Positions 52,333-62,520 of a DNA stretch of 64,000 nt are shown here, in pieces. The DNA is from Gracilaria domingensis (taxonomy: Eukaryota > Rhodophyta > Florideophyceae > Gracilariales > Gracilariaceae): contig VCMS01000010.1 in NCBI GenBank assembly GCA_022539475.1, forward strand, positions 186,001 through 250,000, in the 5' to 3' direction. The position numbers and the translations under genes are program-made. The first letter of the stretch is position 1, and the number at the start of each line of letters is the position of its first letter. Under the pieces are notes generated by a model. It was not told where the DNA came from. It searched no databases and worked only from the letters and a program-made list of their open reading frames with translations.

Positions 52333-53727
52333 TGTGGAGGCGGTTACGAGAGAGCGTCCCGCAATCCCTTGGACACGGCCAAAAGATTTTCTTATCCCCG
52401 GAAATTGCTCCGTAGATAAAATCACCCCCCACCCCTGAACTGCGCTCCTCGCCGCCCCGTCTGCGCTCGCTGCCGTGCGTCTGCCGCCGCGTCTACGCTC
52501 GCTGCCGTGCGTCTGCCGCCGCGTCTGCGCTCACTGCTACGCGCCGCGCGTCGTAGCACGCCGCCGAAGATGATGAGATGGCGCGCTTTGGCGCGGCGGC
52601 AAAGAGAAGTAAGTCGCGCTCCGCGCGCTGCGGCGCGCGTGAGAAAAAGGAAGATGAGGTGGCACGCCGCGCGCTGCGGCCCGCCTGAGGACGGTGAAGT
52701 CGCGCGCCGCACGCCTCGGCGCGCCTGAGGCAGAGGGAGATAAGGTTCCGCGCCGTGCGATGGGCCTTGCCTAAAACTGAAGATGGTACCACTGGCTCTG
52801 TACTGGTGTTGCGCCTCTCGCGCTGCTGTTCCTCTGCATTGCTACGGACGGGAATGGACGCTTCTACTGTGAACGAAAGGAAATGGGGGAAAGCGCTGTG
52901 GGACACTGTTGCTACCGCCGCTGTGGGACTGTTACTGTTCTGGAAGTGGGGCTGCGGCTACTGGATGATTGGCGCGCCGTGTGACTGCTACTATGATAAT
53001 GATGTTGAGGCTACTGATATGATGGCGATGACGCTGGCGATGCGCTGCACTATGCTGCGGTTAATTCACGAGGCATCTAAAGCGCACGTAAGCAGAATAA
53101 CTAAAGGCAGGAAGAACGATTGGGACCGAACATCATGGCATTATATGGAACACGAATATAACCTACGAAACTGGTTCAGAACCTAACGACATATCATCAC
53201 TGACCAACCACCGACCTACATAACGAAGAACCGTATGTCGACATCACTACCTACTATAGATATGGTGAGCAGACTAGGGTATTTGGTGGAAACCGATGTT
53301 CAGCACGCAGCTTAAGATACACAAAGCATTGAGATTGTAGATATAAACCCCCGAACCCGAGCGCTCGAAAAGCAACTCGGTTCGGGCAGACCACTTCCCC
53401 CCTTGACGATCCCCCCCCCATCCTTGCCTCTCTCGTCTTTCTTCCTCCCCTTCCGTCGTCACCAACCTTCCTTCCTTTGGCACTCCCATCTTCCCTCAGC
53501 GCAGTCTGCGCCTCCCTGCCACCAACCTTTCCCCCTACATTTCCTTATTCCCGGCGGCCCGGTCTCCCGCCGTTCCCTACACAGTCGCCTTGTGCTCCCC
53601 TCCATTGGGCTCGTCCGCACATTGCAATCATACCTACATCCCCGTTCTTCCGGACGGACGTGGGCAGTGGTACGCATTGCACGGGTTCCCTTCCTGTCGT
53701 CACCTCGCCTGGTTACTAGGTTTATGG
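52333..53727 (+). repeat. left LTR, 1.4 kb
   Basis: Starts TGTGGAGGCGGTTACG. Nearly identical to 61148-62520, apart from an extra segment of about 24 bp near 52396 and scattered changes in the GC-rich part. Contains short tandem repeats (CTCGCTGCCGTGCGTCTGCC type, from about 52455), a 143-codon ORF shared with the right LTR, and a pyrimidine-rich stretch (53400-53560) likely to surround the transcription start. The 3' edge is set by the primer-binding site, but the expected CA end is absent. Confidence 0.88.
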
Positions 53728-53752
53728 TGGTATCGACGAAGGATCGAACGCC
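53728..53752 (+). other. primer-binding site, with one-base deletion
   Basis: TGGTATCGACGAAGGATCG: the reverse complement resembles a tRNA 3' end with T-arm (GTTCGATCC) and CCA. Compared with the copy at 62521 (TGGTATCGACGACAGGATCG) one base is missing. Confidence 0.6.
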
Positions 53753-54042
53753 TTAGCCCTGCCCATTCTACTGTTCCGCCGACAGCCTTGGTGTGTTTGT
53801 CTGTTGGCGCTGCATTCTGTCGTTGTGTTGGCATTCGGCATCGAACGCCGAACCACACTCTCATTTAATTACTCTCCCCGCTTCCTGTTAAAGGAGAGTT
53901 TCTGCTATCTTGGGGTTATCTTGTCTGCTCCGGCAGGCATCTGAGCTACGTTAGCTTGTCGCCCCTTTTGGGCTGGTACTCTCGAGCATTTATTGTGTCG
54001 CTCTCCTTGGGTTTGTCACCACCCGCGCTGTTTCCGCCAAAA

Positions 54043-54816
54043 ATGGCGTCCATATGGTACTCTCGAGGATGGTCTGGTTCTCCTGATTCTGGTGTGATTT
54101 CCTTCGATGGTTCTGCCGTCGACGTATGGAAGTTTCTGTTTTACTTTGAGAATGTCGCTACCCCCAACGAAGAGGATAGTGTTCGGGCTATGAAGTTGCT
54201 CGGCTATCTTGACGGTGAAGCGTTTGACTTCTACTATGACAACTATGCTGTTGACGGCTCTCTTTCGATTGAAGCAAAGGACTATCAGAATGTGAAGCTT
54301 GCTTTGATCGAACGTTTCGGTGCAATCGAGGAACCGGCGGAGAGGATTCGCCGGGCAGTTTCGGCAAGTTTAGATTACGTCGATCTGCTGGGGTCCTTAA
54401 AGAAGATGGACTCTTTCTTCGATCAGGCAGGTTTTAACTCGAAAGCTAAGTTCGGGTTACTACGAAACGCTGTCATGGAGTTTGCAGATCTTGCACAGTT
54501 TGTCATATTCCGTGGAGCAGATGACTATGAATCCTTGAAGGCCCTCGTTAAGGACTTTGTTGGCGGAAAGAAAGCTCTCGGGTCGTATGGTACCCTCAAC
54601 GCTTTCCCACCGGCGAAGCATATTCTTCAACGTTCTAAGGAACCTGCTCGTACAAGTCCGCTGGAGTCGAAAGTGGATCAGTTGGCCGACCAGATGGCAC
54701 AGTTGCACCTCCTAGTGAAGAAGACTCAGAGTGCTGCGACTGCCACCGGACGTCAGGATACGGAAAAAGTTTGGTTCGTATTGCAGCCAACCTGGTCACT
54801 TTGCGGCACGTTGTGA
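54043..54816 (+). CDS. gypsy gag (capsid part)
   Basis: 257 residues from the ATG at 54043, which directly follows the sequence shared with the right end. The frame is open upstream to 53956, but this is leader. The helical capsid-like sequence includes DVWKFLFYFENVATPNEEDS and LLGYLDGEAFDFYYDNYAV, typical of retrotransposon gag. It ends just as the nucleocapsid zinc knuckle should begin, because of the one-base difference described in the findings. Confidence 0.85.
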   Translation: MASIWYSRGWSGSPDSGVISFDGSAVDVWKFLFYFENVATPNEEDSVRAMKLLGYLDGEAFDFYYDNYAVDGSLSIEAKDYQNVKLALIERFGAIEEPAERIRRAVSASLDYVDLLGSLKKMDSFFDQAGFNSKAKFGLLRNAVMEFADLAQFVIFRGADDYESLKALVKDFVGGKKALGSYGTLNAFPPAKHILQRSKEPARTSPLESKVDQLADQMAQLHLLVKKTQSAATATGRQDTEKVWFVLQPTWSLCGTL

Positions 54817-57800
54817 GCTTAATCCACATCGAAGCACACGATGTGGTAATTGTGGCAAGTTAGGTCACTCTACAGCTACGTGCTGGAGGAAGAATAACAC
54901 CGATGTTGTGCGAAAAGTTGCATTTGGAGGTGTGAAATCCGAATCAGAGAGAGAGAAGTTGCTGAGTGAGAAACGAGGTTCCCAGAACACAGGCGAGAAC
55001 CAAGTCTCAGTTGTGATTGCTGACCCTTCGGATGATGAAGATCCCGTTACTACCGCAAAACGAGACGCGGAAGGGGAGCCTCTGCCCAAGCAACCGCGAA
55101 CTGGCCCTCTCTCAGGGATTTCTCCTGTAATGTTTCCCGACTCCCATACTACCAGGACTGCCTCTCAGCAAGCCAAAAACCCTCCCAAAAAGTGGACAAG
55201 GACTAGGAAGGGCACTGGGAAGAAGTCTAAAGGAAAGTCCCGGAGAGTGAAGATCCAAGAACACGTTGGGAAATATAACATTTACGAAGAATTGGCGAGA
55301 GCCCCTTCTGGCATCACTTTCGGTCAATTGGTCGGCGGCGATGCAGATGAGGCCAAGAAAGACATTCGCCGAATTCTCTCGGGAGGTCTCTCGTCAAGGC
55401 GTGTCAGTTACGCTCATACTCATTCACTCCCTAAAACTCTCAAAGTGGTGAATGTTACTCTCTATGGCACTAGTTCCCAGGCGTTGCTGGACTCCGGTGC
55501 TATCCCGAATCTTATGTCTATTGCGTTATGCAACAGGTTATCGTTGGAGATGAAACCGTCGAGTAGGAGGATTGTCGTTGCCGACGGAACCAAATCCTTA
55601 GTTCGCGGAAGCCTGCACGATGTTCCCCTCGAGTTTGGTTCTCTCCGTGTCCCGTTGGATTTCCTGGTCGTTGAGAAGCCTCCCTTCAATGTGATTGTTG
55701 GCTGTCCTGCTCTTGAGTCACTCCAAGCCTGCTTGGACCTAGGTACTCAGCAAGTTTCTATGCAATTTGACGGCGCATCTGTTGTTTTGCCTCCCGATTA
55801 CCATCGCCCTGGTGTAGTGTTCGACGAACAGGATGAACACACCGATAGTGAGGATTTCACTTCCGCTTCAGAGTCGTTCTTCTCTGAGAGTTCGGAGAGC
55901 GACGACGAAGGATACGCGATCGCTTTCTCGAACGGCAAAGTTGACACGTCAGTATATGCTTTGAATACTATGAATGAAGAACAAAACTCCTTACAACCAC
56001 CCGAAGAGGAATCTACGAATGGGCTGGAGGATATTGGTGCTACGAGTCTCGGTCAGGAAAGATCCTCCCCTGCTGATCCTCAGGATTTAGAGGGAGGTAT
56101 GAGACAATTGAATGTGAATGATGTTGAACCAGAACCTGCTATTACTACTCCTCATGCCCCTGTGGAAGCAAATAGAGAATTTGAGAACGATGAAGAATCG
56201 GAGGAAAGCGCAGACGACAACGACTCCGAAGGTTCTCCATCGGATGGAGGGCATGAACGCGATCTCGTTATCCCAGTCAGGGATGACGTTGTTCTTCTAC
56301 GAGCCGAAGATGTGAGACGACAGCTTGATTATCTCATCTTTCGAGTCTACCGTCGTTATCCTCATCCACCGGACAGAGAACAACTTCATCCACACATCTC
56401 TGAACTTCCGTACGGAGAAATGGGTGTCCTAGAGCTGGACAACAGCTCCGAACCAGTAGTTCGTTTCGGAGTAGGCTGGCCTATACCTGCACCGGCTGAT
56501 GAAGAACCCCTCGCGGTTCCATCGCAAAGCGAAGCCCATGAAGACCATGTGATGGTTATAAGTCTTGACAACACTAACGATGAGGCCGATAACCAGCTGA
56601 GGGGTTTAGCTGAGCCGAATGACGATCAACGCCGATCGGTCTATCACACCCCGAATCCCTCGTCTTTTCAGAGTTCCACGACAGACACTAGCCTTCAACC
56701 ACCTGATCCTCCCCTTTCGTCATCTGAAAATAATGGGGAAGGTGAAGAGAGGAACTCTGGAAGGGATGACGAAGAAGATGAAGATTTTGTAGAAGTGGAA
56801 GCAGGAGTTCATGAAGCAGAAGTAGAAGTAGAAGAGGAAGTGGTGAATAATGGAAATGAAGATGATCATGAAGAAGATGAAGATGGTTCCTTACCAGAAG
56901 AAGTCGAGCTGTCTGGTACCCCTCTCTACCGCGACCCTGTCCTCACCATCCCGATTACGGACGAGGTCACTTTGCTACCACCTGAAGAAGGGGAACTTAT
57001 CAGCGATTTTCTTTTGGTTCGTGTCCAAATTCGGTACCCTGTACCCACTCCAGCGCACCCCCCTCACCTCGGCGTGCACAATATGCCTTTTGGTCGTACC
57101 GGGCTACTGGAGGAGGATGACGACGGCCGCTACGTGATTGCTTTCGAGGAAGAGCTCCCTCAAGAAGAGTTCTCAACGCAGGTCCCCCCACCACCTGTTA
57201 GGGAGTTGGAAGATCAACCCGGCTTCTCGCTGGCAGAGCCGCGTACAACTGGTTCTGGTGAAGGAAAATCCAGTTCACGTGATAGTGAGCCGACGGTTGC
57301 GTGTCCTGCTCCTGGGATCGATTACTCCCTGTTAGATCCGGTCGCAATTGAAGGCACGGGTCGTACATTGGATCGAAGAGATTACCCTCCTGACACGAGT
57401 CACGAAGAAGTCATCCTCAAAAGGCTTTCACACTTGCCTAGAGTGCAGCAACAGGAACTACTTCGTGTTTTACTTGACCTTGGTGTGGTCGCCTGGTCTT
57501 TATACGATCTTAGACCGGCAGATGTACCAGTCATGCATGAGTTCTCACTGACGACCCAGACTCCGATACACTCAAGAGTTCGTAGGCTTCCGCCACGACA
57601 TGACGAAGTCGTCAAGAAGGAACTCGGTAAAATGCTTGACGCTGGGATAATCAAACCTTGTACATCTGCATGGTCCTTTCCGATCGTCATTGCGACCAAA
57701 AAGGATGGCAAGCCAAGGTTCTGTGTAGACTACCGAGCTCTGAACCGAGTTATGAGAGCGGACAGATGGCCCTTATCTCATATTGAACAAATCTTTGATG

Positions 57801-60800
57801 ACTTAGGCGGCTGTTCGTTTTTCACTACGCTTGACCTTTTCTCTGAGTACTGGGAGATCAGAATTTCACCTCGGTGTAAGGAGATGACCACCTTAGTTTG
57901 CCGTCAAGGAACCTATCAGTTTGACGTCATGCCCTTCGGCTTGATGAACGCCCCCTCAACATTCCAAAGAATGATGGACTCTATCCTCAACAAGTATCCG
58001 TTTGTGAGGGTCTATCTGTACGACGTGGTTATCTACTCAAAAACCTTAGAGGAACACGTCGAGCAAATCAAGTTAGTACTAAGGACAATTGCCTCCCATG
58101 GGTTGAAGCTGAAGATCTCTAAGTGCGACTTTGCCCATCCCAAGATTGAACTGCTCGGACATGTTGTCGACCAGAGTGGAGTTGCAGTGGACGTGAAGAA
58201 AATAGAGGCCATCAAGGCGGCTCCGATCCCTAAGACAACCACTGAACTTTGGAGCTTCCTTGGTCTTGCTGGATACTACCACCGGTTTATCACGCACTTT
58301 GCCAAAACTTCGGCAGTCCTCCATGCAGCAACGTCCGGAAATCGGAAGCTGGAGTTCAACAATGAAATGGTTGAAGCCTTCAAAGACCTGAAGGAGAAGC
58401 TAACCAGTCCTCCAGTGTTGGCCTTTCCCGACTTCGACAATCCGTTTCGGGTCGAAACCGATGCTTCTTCATTTGCGTTGGGCGCCGTTCTCGCTCAGAA
58501 GAAATCTGATGGCATGTTTCACCTAATTCAGTATAGCAGCCGGACTATGACTGCAGCTGAAAGGAACTACGCGGTCTGTCAGCAGGAGGCGCTTGCTGTC
58601 ATCTTCGCGTTCAAGAAATTTCGGCTATACCTTCTTGGATCAAAGCCATTTCAATTGATTACAGATCATCAGGCGCTGAAGTATGCGTTTCAGAAGAAGA
58701 GTGTATATGGGCGATTGGCCAGGGGGCTCGATTTCCTAGCGGAATACGAGTTCGAGGTTGTTTACCGCTCAGGGGAAAAGAATTGTGCTGCTGATTATCT
58801 CTCTCGCTACTCCACGATAAGGGGGCATCATGCTCCAGAAGTAGCGACTACTGTTTCTTCCCCTACATGTGAAGCTTTCTCAGGCCTCGAACCTTATTAT
58901 GCAAATATTGGTCGATATCTGAGCGACCTTCCGGTCGATGAGCCCAACTCGAGCCTCAGAGGGGCAATCAAAAGGAATTCTAAGAAGTTTATGGTATGGA
59001 ATGGGCAGTTGTATCGTAGAATGGGGTCCGGGTTACGACTCCTTCCTAACGTCAATGAAAGGCGTAAACTCTTGGAAACATTTCATGACGATGTGGGACA
59101 CTGGGATGTCAGGGCGACCAGGAGGCACGTCATTGATCGATTCCGGTGGCCCAATATTCACACTGATGTCACAACCTACGTCAAGAGTTGTGATGGCTGC
59201 CAGTTCATGGGGTCTTTTCTTGCTTACCGAGCGGGGCAACGAGCCCCGCTGACGGATATCTTCCACACGTTTTCAATTGATCTCGCCGGACCCCTCAGGG
59301 TGACAAGGAACGGAAACCGATTCTTGCTCATTGGGGTCGAGCACCTCACGGGATGGCCGATCGCAGTGGCAACTCGAACATCTACTGCAGTCGATGTAGT
59401 CAACTTTATTAGAAGGGAAATCGTCACATCCTTCGGCTACCCCCGCACGATTGTCTCCGATAACGCTACCTCCTTTCTCGCGTCAAGTGTCCAAGCTTAT
59501 CTAATGCGTCATGATATCACTCTCAAACCGGTGCTCGCATATGCACCTATGTCTAATGGACGCGCAGAAAGAATGGTAGGGAGGATCAAGAGGGCGATCG
59601 CGAAAACGATTCATGATCAGAACTCTGATTGGGATGAAGTACTCCCGGAGGTTCTCTATGGTTATCGCACTCGACAAATGGCCGAAGGATATTCTCCATT
59701 TCAGCTCATGTATGGAGTACGACCCCGAATGCATCCATCAGATCCTCCTTCCCTGATAGCCACGCCGTCACTTGATCATCGTGAGGTGGAACTACAAGCC
59801 TCCACTCTTGGGAGGGCCACAAGGGTATTACAGCAGCCTCACCGTCAAGACGATGAGCGCCGTGGACATCGGTTCGCTGTTGGAGACCAGGTACTGGTAA
59901 TGCGTGGTGAAGCCCTTAATCCTTCGGTGAAATGGCCATCATTCAAATCAAAGTTTTATGGACCATGCCACGTCGTTCGGGCCAATCATCCTCGGTACAT
60001 ATTGGTTTCTCCACACCGACGTATGTCGAGAAGGGGCATTCATGCGAGACGCTTAAGACCTTACCGTCCTAGACCAAGGCATTTGATCCCTAGAACAGTA
60101 CGACATGAAAGAAATAATCAGCCCGAAGCGGCATGCCCGGTCGTGCTACAAGAGGGTCCAAACCCAACCAGATCCCCTGCTGATTATCTGAGGATAATTG
60201 TGGCTGGATGGGGACTTTCAGAATGGCTTTTTCCTGTCAGCACGAGTACAAACGATCTACAGAAGATCGCATGGAACCTATTACATGTTTATCTTGGAAC
60301 TTTCAAACGACATGGACCCTACATAACCGAGAGTCTTCTTACTAAGCTGGTCTCATTGACAGGAAGGGTGAACCCTTTCATTATACCGCTTGTGGGTCAG
60401 AAGTTTGTCTTTTACTATTATCACTTTGCAGTGGCTCGCTATGGACATCTTCCCCCACAAAGAACTTACGGAGTGGAAGTTTCAAGCTTCCTGCAACAGA
60501 TTGAAGCTGGAGAGGCTTTCGAGATCGATCTGGCATATGATCAAGATCGCGGTGACGTACCTCCTACACTCCAGATTGAAGACACCATACCAATAACGCC
60601 GGCTCTTCTTGCAATGCCAATAATTGTTGACTACGAAGTCTACAATGAAGACGTGAACTATCTGCAAATGGAGATTGGCGGGCGCAAGCTCGAAGACTGG
60701 CTCTCGCCACTTGAGTGTGAAGACTGGGAAAAGCATCGCATCGTTTGGAACTGCTTTCATCTTTGCTTAAGCATTCATTTCGTATACGGCCAATACTTTA

Positions 60801-61099
60801 CCCAATATGCACACGTGATGTTGGGCAGGCTCACTAGAAAGCTGCACCCACAGATGAACCAGTTAGGAGCTGATACGACGATCTTTTTCATCTATCACTA
60901 TGTTGTTGGAAAATATGGGCATCTGCCGTCTGCTGCAACCCATGAAGAGCAGGTGGAGGATTACACTCGCCGTATCGAACGGCATGAAGAGTTCTTCGTT
61001 GAGTTTGAACCCGATCCCGAGTATCCAGAGCCCCCGTATCCTTTCCGGTATACTACCGAAGAGGTTTCAACGGACGAACCAATACCAAAGCTTTCTTAA
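54731..61099 (+). CDS. gypsy nucleocapsid-pol polyprotein, 2,122 codons
   Basis: In frame: two CCHC knuckles (the first, about 19-29, lacks its first Cys; the second is CGNCGKLGHSTATC); aspartic protease (ALLDSGAIPNLMS, about 252); a long acidic linker with two related folded-looking segments (about 509-590 and 735-811); RT (KKDGKPRFCVDYRALN; MPFGLMNAPSTFQRMMD; the YLDD motif is YLYD at about 1095); RNase H (VETDASSFALGAVLA, TDHQALKY); integrase zinc and core (GHWDVRATRRHV, CDGC, SIDLAGP, VSDNATSF, NGRAERMVG) with D-D-E present; a GPY/F-like C-terminal domain (KFYGPCHVV); then an extra 310 residues with a duplicated domain. RT should be inactive. The true start is inside gag; the first ATG is not meaningful. 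Confidence 0.93.
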   Translation: MLRLPPDVRIRKKFGSYCSQPGHFAARCELNPHRSTRCGNCGKLGHSTATCWRKNNTDVVRKVAFGGVKSESEREKLLSEKRGSQNTGENQVSVVIADPSDDEDPVTTAKRDAEGEPLPKQPRTGPLSGISPVMFPDSHTTRTASQQAKNPPKKWTRTRKGTGKKSKGKSRRVKIQEHVGKYNIYEELARAPSGITFGQLVGGDADEAKKDIRRILSGGLSSRRVSYAHTHSLPKTLKVVNVTLYGTSSQALLDSGAIPNLMSIALCNRLSLEMKPSSRRIVVADGTKSLVRGSLHDVPLEFGSLRVPLDFLVVEKPPFNVIVGCPALESLQACLDLGTQQVSMQFDGASVVLPPDYHRPGVVFDEQDEHTDSEDFTSASESFFSESSESDDEGYAIAFSNGKVDTSVYALNTMNEEQNSLQPPEEESTNGLEDIGATSLGQERSSPADPQDLEGGMRQLNVNDVEPEPAITTPHAPVEANREFENDEESEESADDNDSEGSPSDGGHERDLVIPVRDDVVLLRAEDVRRQLDYLIFRVYRRYPHPPDREQLHPHISELPYGEMGVLELDNSSEPVVRFGVGWPIPAPADEEPLAVPSQSEAHEDHVMVISLDNTNDEADNQLRGLAEPNDDQRRSVYHTPNPSSFQSSTTDTSLQPPDPPLSSSENNGEGEERNSGRDDEEDEDFVEVEAGVHEAEVEVEEEVVNNGNEDDHEEDEDGSLPEEVELSGTPLYRDPVLTIPITDEVTLLPPEEGELISDFLLVRVQIRYPVPTPAHPPHLGVHNMPFGRTGLLEEDDDGRYVIAFEEELPQEEFSTQVPPPPVRELEDQPGFSLAEPRTTGSGEGKSSSRDSEPTVACPAPGIDYSLLDPVAIEGTGRTLDRRDYPPDTSHEEVILKRLSHLPRVQQQELLRVLLDLGVVAWSLYDLRPADVPVMHEFSLTTQTPIHSRVRRLPPRHDEVVKKELGKMLDAGIIKPCTSAWSFPIVIATKKDGKPRFCVDYRALNRVMRADRWPLSHIEQIFDDLGGCSFFTTLDLFSEYWEIRISPRCKEMTTLVCRQGTYQFDVMPFGLMNAPSTFQRMMDSILNKYPFVRVYLYDVVIYSKTLEEHVEQIKLVLRTIASHGLKLKISKCDFAHPKIELLGHVVDQSGVAVDVKKIEAIKAAPIPKTTTELWSFLGLAGYYHRFITHFAKTSAVLHAATSGNRKLEFNNEMVEAFKDLKEKLTSPPVLAFPDFDNPFRVETDASSFALGAVLAQKKSDGMFHLIQYSSRTMTAAERNYAVCQQEALAVIFAFKKFRLYLLGSKPFQLITDHQALKYAFQKKSVYGRLARGLDFLAEYEFEVVYRSGEKNCAADYLSRYSTIRGHHAPEVATTVSSPTCEAFSGLEPYYANIGRYLSDLPVDEPNSSLRGAIKRNSKKFMVWNGQLYRRMGSGLRLLPNVNERRKLLETFHDDVGHWDVRATRRHVIDRFRWPNIHTDVTTYVKSCDGCQFMGSFLAYRAGQRAPLTDIFHTFSIDLAGPLRVTRNGNRFLLIGVEHLTGWPIAVATRTSTAVDVVNFIRREIVTSFGYPRTIVSDNATSFLASSVQAYLMRHDITLKPVLAYAPMSNGRAERMVGRIKRAIAKTIHDQNSDWDEVLPEVLYGYRTRQMAEGYSPFQLMYGVRPRMHPSDPPSLIATPSLDHREVELQASTLGRATRVLQQPHRQDDERRGHRFAVGDQVLVMRGEALNPSVKWPSFKSKFYGPCHVVRANHPRYILVSPHRRMSRRGIHARRLRPYRPRPRHLIPRTVRHERNNQPEAACPVVLQEGPNPTRSPADYLRIIVAGWGLSEWLFPVSTSTNDLQKIAWNLLHVYLGTFKRHGPYITESLLTKLVSLTGRVNPFIIPLVGQKFVFYYYHFAVARYGHLPPQRTYGVEVSSFLQQIEAGEAFEIDLAYDQDRGDVPPTLQIEDTIPITPALLAMPIIVDYEVYNEDVNYLQMEIGGRKLEDWLSPLECEDWEKHRIVWNCFHLCLSIHFVYGQYFTQYAHVMLGRLTRKLHPQMNQLGADTTIFFIYHYVVGKYGHLPSAATHEEQVEDYTRRIERHEEFFVEFEPDPEYPEPPYPFRYTTEEVSTDEPIPKLS

Positions 61100-61147
61100 G
61101 TCGAATTCTTGGTCGCCCAGGGGTAGCGACCGCTGTATGAGAGAGTG

Positions 61148-62520
61148 TGTGGAGGCGGTTACGAAGGAGTGTCCCGCAATCCCTTGGACACGGCCAAAAG
61201 ATTTTCTTATAAAATCACCCTCCACCCCTGAACTGCGCCCCTCGCCGCCCCGTCTGCGCTCGCTGCCGTGCGTCTGCCGCCGCGTCTACGCTCGCTGCCG
61301 TGCGTCTGCCGCCCCGTCTGCGCTCACTGCTACGCGCCGCGCGTCGCAGCGCGCCGCCGAAGATGATGAGGTCGCGCGCTTCGGCCCGGCGGCAAAAAGA
61401 AGAAAGTCGCGCGCCGCGCGCTGCGGCGCGCGTGAGGAGAAAAAAGATGAGGTGGCACGCCGCGCGCTGCGGCCCGCCTGAGGACGATGAAGTCGCGCGC
61501 CGCACGCCTCGGCGCGCCTGAGGCAGAGGGAGGTAAGGTTCCGCGCCGTGCGCTGGGCCGTGCCTAAAACTGAAGATGGTACCACTGGCTCTGTACTGGT
61601 GTTGCGCCTCTCGCGCTGCTGTTCCTCTGCATTGCTACGGACGGGAATGGACGCTTCTACTGTGAACGAAAGGAAATGGGGGAAAGCGCTGTGGGACACT
61701 GTTGCTACCGCCGCTGTGGGACTGTTACTGTTCTGGAAGTGGGGCTGCGGCTACTGGATGATTGGCGCGCCGTGTGACTGCTACTATGATAATGATGTTG
61801 AGGCTACTGATATGATGGCGATGACGCTGGCGATGCGCTGCACTATGCTGCGGTTAATTCACGAGGCATCTAAAGCGCACGTAAGCAGAATAACTAAAGG
61901 CAGGAAGAACGATTGGGACCGAACATCATGGCATTATATGGAACACGAATATAACCTACGAAACTGGTTCAGAACCTAACGACATATCATCACTGACCAA
62001 CCACCGACCTACATAACGAAGAACCGTATGTCGACATCACTACCTACTATAGATATGGTGAGCAGACTAGGGTATTTGGTGGAAACCGATGTTCAGCACG
62101 CAGCTTAAGATACACAAAGCATTGAGATTGTAGATATAAACCCCCGAACCCGAGCGCTCGAAAAGCAACTCGGTTCGGGCAGACCACTTCCCCCCTTGAC
62201 GATCCCCCCCCCATCCTTGCCTCTCTCGTCTTTCTTCCTCCCCTTCCGTCGTCACCAACCTTCCTTCCTTTGGCACTCCCATCTTCCCTCAGCGCAGTCT
62301 GCGCCTCCCTGCCACCAACCTTTCCCCCTACATTTCCTTATTCCCGGCGGCCCGGTCTCCCGCCGTTCCCTACACAGTCGCCTTGTGCTCCCCTCCATTG
62401 GGCTCGTCCGCACATTGCAATCATACCTACATCCCCGTTCTTCCGGACGGACGTGGGCAGTGGTACGCATTGCACGGGTTCCCTTCCTGTCGTCACCTCG
62501 CCTGGTTACTAGGTTTATGG
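61148..62520 (+). repeat. right LTR of gypsy element
   Basis: TGTGGAGGCGGTTACG... matches the left LTR. The region from about 61560 onward is almost free of differences, including the 143-codon ORF (61548-61979). Confidence 0.88.

Noticed and set aside
52422-52906. Ala/Arg-rich minus ORFs in the LTR
   Set aside because: They arise from GC-rich tandem repeats (CGCTGCCGTGCGTCTGCCGC) and change frame between the two LTRs.
54755-54780. Programmed frameshift at GGAAAAAGTTTGG
   Set aside because: A slippery-looking run exists, but the lost first Cys of the knuckle next to it is better explained by a one-base insertion.
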